Source: Actinosomnolentus pattersoniae (SeqCode) (GTDB lineage: Bacteria; Actinomycetota; UBA4738). From it: a stretch of 7,699 nucleotides of DNA. Numbering within the stretch: position 1 is the first letter of the stretch; every line of letters begins with the position of its first letter. The position numbers were made by a program, and so were the translations under genes. The stretch spans positions 1-7,699 of the forward strand of contig JACDCJ010000089.1 in the NCBI GenBank assembly GCA_013817655.1, read 5' to 3'. The notes below the pieces were generated by a model. That model did no database searches and had not been told where the DNA came from. It was given only the letters and a program-made list of their open reading frames with translations. Of the stretch, positions 5,391 through 7,699 are shown piece after piece.

Positions 5391-5486
5391 ATGGCGATGG
5401 GTAAGAGGCAGAAACCCACACGCGGACGTATGGCGCCGTCGAGGGACATCTCGATAAGGCCGGCTGCGAGGGAGACTTCGACCTGA
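5391..5486 (+). CDS. Possible 31-residue basic small protein
   Basis: ATG 5391 opens a 31-codon frame ending in TGA 5484-5486, six nucleotides after the carboxylase stop and 21 nt before the NYN gene. The product is rich in Arg and Lys (MGKRQKPTRGR near the start, then RDISIRPAARE) with no hydrophobic segment. About 74% of codons end in G or C, which is only suggestive. There is no clear ribosome site for ATG 5391 or ATG 5397, though the tight spacing would permit coupling to the carboxylase gene. It could be a tiny partner of the NYN protein or simply chance; I recognise no family. Confidence 0.25.
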   Translation: MAMGKRQKPTRGRMAPSRDISIRPAARETST

Positions 5487-5507
5487 CCTGATTGGGGTGT
5501 GAGCGCG

Positions 5508-6131
5508 ATGGGCACGATCGTCTATGTCGACGCCTTCAACCTCTACTACGGCGCGCTGAAGGGGACGAGGTTCAAGTGGCTCGACCTCGACGCTTTCTGC
5601 CGCCGGCTGCTCCCCCGGGATCAGGTCACGAGGGTGAGGTACTTCACCGCGCACGTGAGCGCTCGTCCTGGAGATCCCCAGCAGCCCCAGCGGCAGCTGA
5701 CCTACATCCGGGCCCTCGAGACGATCCCGCACTTGTCGGTGCACCTCGGCCACTACCTCACGCACGCAACGCGCATGCCCTTGGCGAACCCAGCGCCGGG
5801 GCAGCCGAACACCGTCGAGGTCATCAAGACCGAGGAGAAGGGATCCGACGTCAACATCGCCACGTACCTGATGCTCGACGCATGCCGCGGGGGGTGCGAC
5901 ACCGCCGTGGTGATCTCCAACGACTCGGACCTGAAGGAGCCCGTGGCGGTGGCGCGCTCGGAGTTCGGCCTCAAGGTCGGCGTCGTGAATCCCCACCCGC
6001 CGGCCAGGAGGAGTCGGGCGCTCCAGCCCAGCTTCTTCAAGCAGCTGCGCAAAGGGACCCTGGCAGCCTGTCAGTTCCCGGTCGAGATAACGGATGCTCA
6101 GGGAACCTTCAGGAAGCCAGCGAACTGGTGA
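5508..6131 (+). CDS. NYN domain (PIN-like) putative ribonuclease
   Basis: This 207-residue protein belongs to the NYN/PIN-like nuclease fold, metal-dependent RNA-cleaving proteins. The acidic residues that form the metal site are present: D8 in VYVDAFNLYYG (5-15), E109/E110 and D114 in KTEEKGSDVN (107-116), and D139/D141 in VVISNDSDL (134-142). The end has FFKQLR (176-181) and a conserved-looking tail CQFP...TDAQGTFRKP. Length agrees with single-domain family members of about 200-230 residues. I chose ATG 5508, which has GGGGTG 8 nt upstream; GTG 5499, three codons earlier, has no ribosome site. It follows the carboxylase gene on the same strand with no terminator visible between, and is closed by a strong hairpin, so they may share a transcript. 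Some members of this family are labelled 6-hydroxy-3-succinoylpyridine hydroxylase in databases; nothing here supports nicotine degradation. The RNA target is unknown. Confidence 0.95.
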   Translation: MGTIVYVDAFNLYYGALKGTRFKWLDLDAFCRRLLPRDQVTRVRYFTAHVSARPGDPQQPQRQLTYIRALETIPHLSVHLGHYLTHATRMPLANPAPGQPNTVEVIKTEEKGSDVNIATYLMLDACRGGCDTAVVISNDSDLKEPVAVARSEFGLKVGVVNPHPPARRSRALQPSFFKQLRKGTLAACQFPVEITDAQGTFRKPANW

Positions 6132-6148
6132 AGAGCCCCGGAAACGCA

Positions 6149-6170
6149 GAGACCCGCCGAAGCGGGTCTC
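6149..6170 (+). terminator. Strong hairpin terminator after the NYN gene
   Basis: GAGACCCGC (6149-6157) pairs perfectly with GCGGGTCTC (6162-6170) around the tetraloop CGAA, 17 nt after the NYN stop codon. There is no T-run, as is common in GC-rich actinobacteria. A weaker second pairing, CACCCAG with CTGGGGGTG, follows at 6172-6199. Confidence 0.65.
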
Positions 6171-6192
6171 GCACCCAGCCACCGAGGCGACT

Positions 6193-6208
6193 GGGGGTGT
6201 CCCTAGAT
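6193..6208 (+). repeat. Dispersed 16-bp direct repeat, copy 2
   Basis: GGGGGTGTCCCTAGAT differs at one position from 3053-3068. It lies just downstream of the terminator hairpin and its first bases overlap the weaker second stem. Confidence 0.35.
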
Positions 6209-6333
6209 GTTATCGGCAGCGACCTTCCGGAGCAAATACCCAGCCGAGGCCAGCGAACCGACCAGCTCCGCCCCTCAAGCACGGCCACCTCCTCGGCGGC
6301 CCTACCCGCCGGATGAACGCCGAGCGTGCGTGA

Positions 6334-6339
6334 TTCAAT
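6334..6339 (+). promoter_or_regulatory. Possible -10 element of a leaderless promoter (aldehyde dehydrogenase)
   Basis: TTCAAT ends exactly 7 nt before ATG 6347. It misses the second-position A of TANNNT, so it is weaker than the other two candidates, but the spacing is identical and there is no Shine-Dalgarno sequence before this ATG. The gap from 6171 to here holds no gene. Confidence 0.3.
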
Positions 6340-6346
6340 AGTCTGC

Positions 6347-7699
6347 ATGGCGACGAGGACCCTCACGGTCGGCTCGCTCATCGGCGGCCGAGCCCGAGGC
6401 GAGAGTTCGGATCGGACCCTCACCTCCGCCAATCCGGCCCGGACCGACGAGGTGGTGGCTCGAGCCGTGCTGGGGGACGCCGGCACGTTCGCGGAGGCCT
6501 GCCGCGTGGCGCGGGCGGTGCAGCCCGCGTGGGCCGCCGTCCCGGCGCCGGTCCGTGGAGTGGCCGTCCAGCAGATCGGCCGCCTGGTCGAGAAGAACCA
6601 TGAGGCCCTGGCCCGGCTCATCACGCGAGAGATCGGCAAGCCGTACCGAGAGGCGCTCGGGGAGGTGCAGGAGGTGGTCGACACCTGCAACTTCTTCCTG
6701 GGGCAGGGCCGCCAGCTTTACGGCCAGACGGTGCCGAGCGAGATGCCCGACAAGCAACTCTTCACCTTCCGGACCCCGGTGGGCGTCGCGGTCATCATCA
6801 CGGCGGGGAACTTCCCGGTCGCCGTTCCGTCCTGGTATCTGGTGCCGGCCCTGCTATGCGGCAACGCCGTGGTGTGGAAGCCCGCCGAGTACGCGCCGGC
6901 CGTCGCCGAGGCGTTCGCGCAACTGTTCCTTCACGCCGGACTGCCAGAAGGCGTCCTGAACATGGTACTGACTGACGGTCCGACGACCTTCGCCGGGCTC
7001 GAGCAGAGCCTTGACCAGGGACTCATCGACAAGGTCGGATTCACGGGTTCGAGCGAGGTCGGTGCCCGCATCGGTGAGCTGTGCGGCCGGCACCTGCAGT
7101 CCCCCTGCCTCGAGCTCGGCGGGAAGAACCCGCTCGTCGTGATGCCCGATGCCGATCTCGATCTCGCGGTCGAGGGTGCGCTGTTCAGCGGCTTCGGGAC
7201 CGCGGGGCAGCGGTGCACGTCGCTCGGGACCGTGATCGTCCACGAGTCGGTCCATGACGAGTTCCTGTCACGGTTCACCGGTGCGGTGGAGCAAGCAGCG
7301 ATCGGCGACCCGATGCGCGACGTCCTCTACGGCCCCATGATGAACGAGCGGTTCTGCGAGCGGTTCCTCGGGTGGCTGGACCTGATCCAAGACGCCCACA
7401 AGGTCCACGGCTCAAGTGGGACCGGGCGCATTACCTCGTCAAACCCTCGCGAGGGCTTCGTCGGCGACCCCGGCACCGGGCTCTATTGCCATCCCACGAT
7501 CGTGGACGGGGTCTCCATGGAGGACGACCTCTACCGGAAAGAGACCTTCGGGCCCATCGTCGGCGTGGCGACCTTCGGGACGTTCGACGAGGCGATCGGG
7601 CTCGCCAACGGACACGGGTACGGCCTGTCCTCCGCCATCTACACCTCGACGCCGGTCGACGTCTTCCGCTTCCGCGAGCGGGTGAGCGCCGGGATGGTG
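6347..7699 (+). CDS. Aldehyde dehydrogenase family protein, ALDH7-like (3' end outside window)
   Basis: NAD(P)+-dependent oxidation of an aldehyde to its carboxylic acid in the cytoplasm. The 451 residues seen cover most of a usual ~480-510 residue enzyme. Landmarks in order: cofactor-domain ITAGNFPVAVPSW and VVWKPAEYAP, GFTGSSEVG (Rossmann glycine turn), LELGGKNP with the general base E256, GTAGQRCTS with the catalytic nucleophile C290, and KETFGPIVGV near the end. EIGKPYREALGEVQEVVD plus the PSE and NFPVAV stretches recall the ALDH7 (alpha-aminoadipic/piperideine-6-carboxylate semialdehyde) group more than generic ALDHs, so lysine catabolism is possible but the substrate is not proven. ATG 6347 is chosen because a -10-like hexamer lies 7 nt upstream and no ribosome site exists; GTG 6326 is an unlikely alternative. 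The frame is intact to the right edge without a stop. A strong terminator separates it from the NYN gene, so it is its own unit. Confidence 0.97.
   Translation, partial: MATRTLTVGSLIGGRARGESSDRTLTSANPARTDEVVARAVLGDAGTFAEACRVARAVQPAWAAVPAPVRGVAVQQIGRLVEKNHEALARLITREIGKPYREALGEVQEVVDTCNFFLGQGRQLYGQTVPSEMPDKQLFTFRTPVGVAVIITAGNFPVAVPSWYLVPALLCGNAVVWKPAEYAPAVAEAFAQLFLHAGLPEGVLNMVLTDGPTTFAGLEQSLDQGLIDKVGFTGSSEVGARIGELCGRHLQSPCLELGGKNPLVVMPDADLDLAVEGALFSGFGTAGQRCTSLGTVIVHESVHDEFLSRFTGAVEQAAIGDPMRDVLYGPMMNERFCERFLGWLDLIQDAHKVHGSSGTGRITSSNPREGFVGDPGTGLYCHPTIVDGVSMEDDLYRKETFGPIVGVATFGTFDEAIGLANGHGYGLSSAIYTSTPVDVFRFRERVSAGMV

Noticed and set aside
5508..6131. 6-hydroxy-3-succinoylpyridine hydroxylase (nicotine degradation)
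   Set aside because: That label is attached to some NYN proteins, but the sequence shows a metal-binding nuclease motif set and no pyridine-degradation genes are nearby.
5388..6182. 264-codon minus-strand open frame over the NYN gene
   Set aside because: Antisense to a gene with an intact nuclease motif set; no motif and no ribosome site.

Overview
The window is GC-rich chromosomal DNA that most resembles an actinomycete-type (Actinomycetota) bacterium, probably uncultured. Three things point that way: a biotin carboxylase fused to its biotin carrier, as in actinobacterial acyl-CoA carboxylase alpha chains; a TTGACC-N18-TACGCT promoter; and three genes with no Shine-Dalgarno sequence whose start codon lies exactly 7 nt after a TANNNT-like hexamer, the pattern of leaderless actinobacterial mRNAs. 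The lineage is inferred from these traits and cannot be fixed from the sequence alone.

Left part (1-3042), accessory in character. A stand-alone HsdR N-terminal-type nuclease-fold protein (286-1053) overlaps by 10 nt a six-helix voltage-gated potassium channel (1044-1841), under one good promoter (218-247). A hairpin (1840-1864) closes this pair. Next come a small unknown protein on the minus strand (1864-2079) and a divergent small basic Gly/Lys/Ala-rich protein (2118-2372); their promoters overlap around a perfect 12-bp palindrome. A two-gene minus-strand operon (2994 down to 2360) with a 4-nt overlap looks like a toxin-antitoxin-type pair: a helical small protein followed by a RelE/ParE-like small protein, with an inverted repeat in its promoter. 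Base composition falls to about 50% GC in places here, against about 75% in sampled carboxylase-gene sequence.

Middle (3043-3632). This stretch is mostly non-coding, except for a possible 29-residue single-span membrane peptide on the minus strand (3431-3520).

Right part (3645-7699), housekeeping in character. It holds an acyl-CoA carboxylase alpha chain (biotin carboxylase plus biotin carrier), a possible 31-codon basic ORF, a NYN/PIN-like ribonuclease-fold protein, a strong hairpin terminator (6149-6170), and an aldehyde dehydrogenase that runs off the right edge with all catalytic motifs present.

The best candidate for an undescribed system is the nuclease-fold/voltage-gated-channel pair at 286-1841, followed by the small-gene cluster at 1864-2994. 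No tRNA, rRNA, CRISPR array or intact insertion sequence was seen.
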